In this document: positions 62,769 to 64,000 of the stretch, in pieces | Numbering within the stretch: position 1 is the stretch's first letter | Layout: each line of letters begins with the position of its first letter | DNA from: Marinactinospora thermotolerans DSM 45154 | GTDB taxonomy: Bacteria; Actinomycetota; Actinomycetes; Streptosporangiales; Streptosporangiaceae | Assembly: GCF_900167435.1 (NCBI RefSeq) | Contig: NZ_FUWS01000013.1 | Coordinates: 83,926 to 147,925, forward strand | Reading direction: 5' to 3' | Length of the DNA: 64,000 nucleotides | Made by a program: the position numbers and the translations under genes | The notes under the pieces: generated by a model | The model's input: only the letters and a program-made list of their open reading frames with translations | Told to the model about the DNA's origin: nothing | Database searches by the model: none

Positions 62769-63797
62769 ATGGGCAGAGGCAACGCGATCAGGCGCAGTGA
62801 TCCCGCGGCCCCGGGGATCATCCGGCGGCGCTGCGGACGCGGCTTCCGGTATCTCGATCCATCCGGTCGTCCCCTCCGCGACGAGAAGGAGCTCAACCGC
62901 ATCCGCTCCCTGGCCATCCCCCCGGCCTGGAAGGACGTGTGGATCTCGCCCGACCCCGCCGGACACATCCAGGCGCTCGGGACCGACGACGCCGGCCGAC
63001 GCCAGTACCTGTACCACGAGGAGTGGCGCGCCCAGAGGGATCGCAGGAAGCACGACCGGGTCCTGGAGTTCTCCGAGGAACTTCCCAAGATCCGGGCCAG
63101 GGCGGAGGAGAACCTGCGAACACGCGGGTTCTCGCGTGACCGGGTTCTGAGCGCCGCGCTGCGCCTGATCGACCTCGGCTTCTTCCGCTCCGGCGGCGAG
63201 GACTACGCGGAGAACAACGAGAGCTACGGGCTCGCCACCCTCCTCCGGGAACACGTGACCTGCTCGCGCGGCCGGGTGGTGTTCGACTATCCCGCGAAGA
63301 GCGGCAAGCAGCGCGAGGTCGAGCTCCGTGAACCCGAGGTCTGCCGGCTCGTCCGCTCGCTCAAACGACGCGAGGGCGGGGGAGACGACCTTCTCGCGTA
63401 CCGGACCCGTAACGGATGGCACGACGTCACGAGCGACGACATCAACGGCTACCTGCGCGAGATCACCGGCGGAAGGTACACCGCGAAGGACTTCCGCACC
63501 TGGCACGCGACCGTACTCGCCGCGGTCGGCCTCGCCGTCTCGGTGAAGGCCCCGTCCAGTGGGACAGGGGAGACCCGAGCGGAGGCACGGGTCGTCCAGG
63601 AGGTCGCCGAGTACCTGGGGAACACGCCCGCCGTGGCCCGGGCCTCCTACATCGATCCCCGGGTCTTCGAGCTCTACGAACGCGGTGTCACGATCGCTTC
63701 CTCCATCGGCTCCATCGCCGCCGAAGCCGAGTACGGCGAACTGTCGACGCAGGGGGAGATCGAGGAAGCCGTCCGGAAAATGCTACGAAACGCGTGA
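62769..63797 (+). CDS. DNA topoisomerase IB (poxvirus-type)
   Basis: This 342-residue enzyme starts at ATG 62769, with GAAGGGGGC upstream. The N-terminal domain has RYLDPSGRPLRDEKELNRIR, then SLAIPPAWKDVWI. The catalytic domain keeps the Arg/Lys/His residues in the NGWHDVTSDDINGYLREITG region and KDFRTWHATVLAA. The nucleophile Tyr294 is in ARASYIDPRVFELY. It relaxes supercoils by a transient 3'-phosphotyrosine link. It stands alone beside the end of an rRNA operon. Confidence 0.93.
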   Translation: MGRGNAIRRSDPAAPGIIRRRCGRGFRYLDPSGRPLRDEKELNRIRSLAIPPAWKDVWISPDPAGHIQALGTDDAGRRQYLYHEEWRAQRDRRKHDRVLEFSEELPKIRARAEENLRTRGFSRDRVLSAALRLIDLGFFRSGGEDYAENNESYGLATLLREHVTCSRGRVVFDYPAKSGKQREVELREPEVCRLVRSLKRREGGGDDLLAYRTRNGWHDVTSDDINGYLREITGGRYTAKDFRTWHATVLAAVGLAVSVKAPSSGTGETRAEARVVQEVAEYLGNTPAVARASYIDPRVFELYERGVTIASSIGSIAAEAEYGELSTQGEIEEAVRKMLRNA

Positions 63798-63812
63798 CCC
63801 ACCCACCACCAC

Positions 63813-63846
63813 AAAAAAAGGGGGGTTCCCGGAACGGGAACCCCCC
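63813..63846 (-). terminator. Rho-independent terminator of the rRNA operon
   Basis: On the minus strand a 12-bp stem (GGGGGGTTCCCG / CGGGAACCCCCC) with a 3-base loop is followed by seven T residues. It is located about 55 bases after the 5S rRNA 3' end. Confidence 0.92.
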
Positions 63847-63900
63847 ACACACACGGGAGACCGAACCCCCCACACGGAGGATCCGGCCTCAACCGAAAAG

Positions 63901-64000
63901 ATGCCCGGCGGCGACCTACTCTCCCACCCCAACCAGGGGGCAGTACCATCGGCGCTGGGAGGCTTAACGACCGGGTTCGGAATGGGACCGGGTGTTTCCC
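63901..64000 (-). rRNA. rrf: 5S ribosomal RNA, 5' end outside window
   Basis: The minus strand reads through GGTCCCATTCCGAACCCGG, then GGGAGAGTAGGTCGCCGCCG, and ends near 63901-63903. About 100 bases of the usual ~117 are visible. The first part of the gene and the rest of the rRNA operon lie beyond the right edge. Confidence 0.96.

Overview
The window is high-GC actinobacterial chromosome. Two things place it near Nocardiopsis, Thermobifida and related Streptosporangiales: the protein families and gene order, and a guanidine-III riboswitch that closely resembles the Thermobifida fusca one as I remember it. Almost all of it is tightly packed, GC-rich coding sequence with many ATGA or GTGA overlaps. 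There are no insertion sequences, integrases or CRISPR arrays. Three tRNA genes (Ser-TGA, Leu-CAG, Ala-TGC) and the 3' part of a 5S rRNA gene, all on the minus strand, are present.

Left part (1-34 kb). It opens with a signalling cluster: a GAF-SpoIIE phosphatase cut by the window edge, a shortened B12-binding protein that keeps the Wx9EH motif of CarH-type light sensors, and two STAS proteins. Next come a SulP transporter fused to a beta-carbonic anhydrase, a large AfsR/SARP regulator with two related small proteins upstream, a cluster of secreted or anchored unknown proteins, a Nudix enzyme and a PhzF-like enzyme. At 16.5-18.4 kb a dense cluster of DnaA-box-like sites lies beside a DNA polymerase sliding-clamp gene that has none of its usual neighbours. 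A coupled envelope operon follows (holin-like DUF1469, DUF3618, DUF4235, YihY, DUF2071). After it come CorA, a PAP2 phosphatase, a NarL-type two-component pair, citrate synthase, a LacI regulator, a GPP34 protein, tRNA-Ser and an EspI/MinD-like ATPase.

Middle (33-45 kb). This holds a quinone oxidoreductase, the proteasome activator Bpa, serS, pheA, a DUF4446 protein and a family 2 glycosyltransferase. A second signalling group follows: STAS protein, RsbW-like ATPase and PAS-GAF-PAS histidine kinase. Then come a frameshifted O6-methylguanine-DNA methyltransferase gene, a rhodanese, a lipoprotein with a subtilisin-inhibitor-like domain, TenA and tRNA-Leu.

Right part (45-58.7 kb). This is the conserved actinobacterial growth and division locus that normally lies near oriC: fhaA, fhaB, pstP, ftsW/rodA, pbpA, a PknA-like kinase, pknB, crgA, rhomboid, ppiA, a coiled-coil membrane protein, a DUF1707/DUF4870 protein, tRNA-Ala and a DLW-39 peptide. 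The products couple Ser/Thr phosphorylation to polar peptidoglycan synthesis and septation. A second DnaA-box cluster lies between crgA and the rhomboid gene.

Right end (59-64 kb). Past tRNA-Ala and DLW-39 the usual gyrA/gyrB genes do not appear. Instead there are a DUF5753 regulator, a CPBP protease, the guanidine-III riboswitch with its sugE/gdx exporter gene, small accessory ORFs, a repeat-bearing non-coding stretch, topoisomerase IB, and the terminator and 3' end of an rRNA operon running inward from the right edge.
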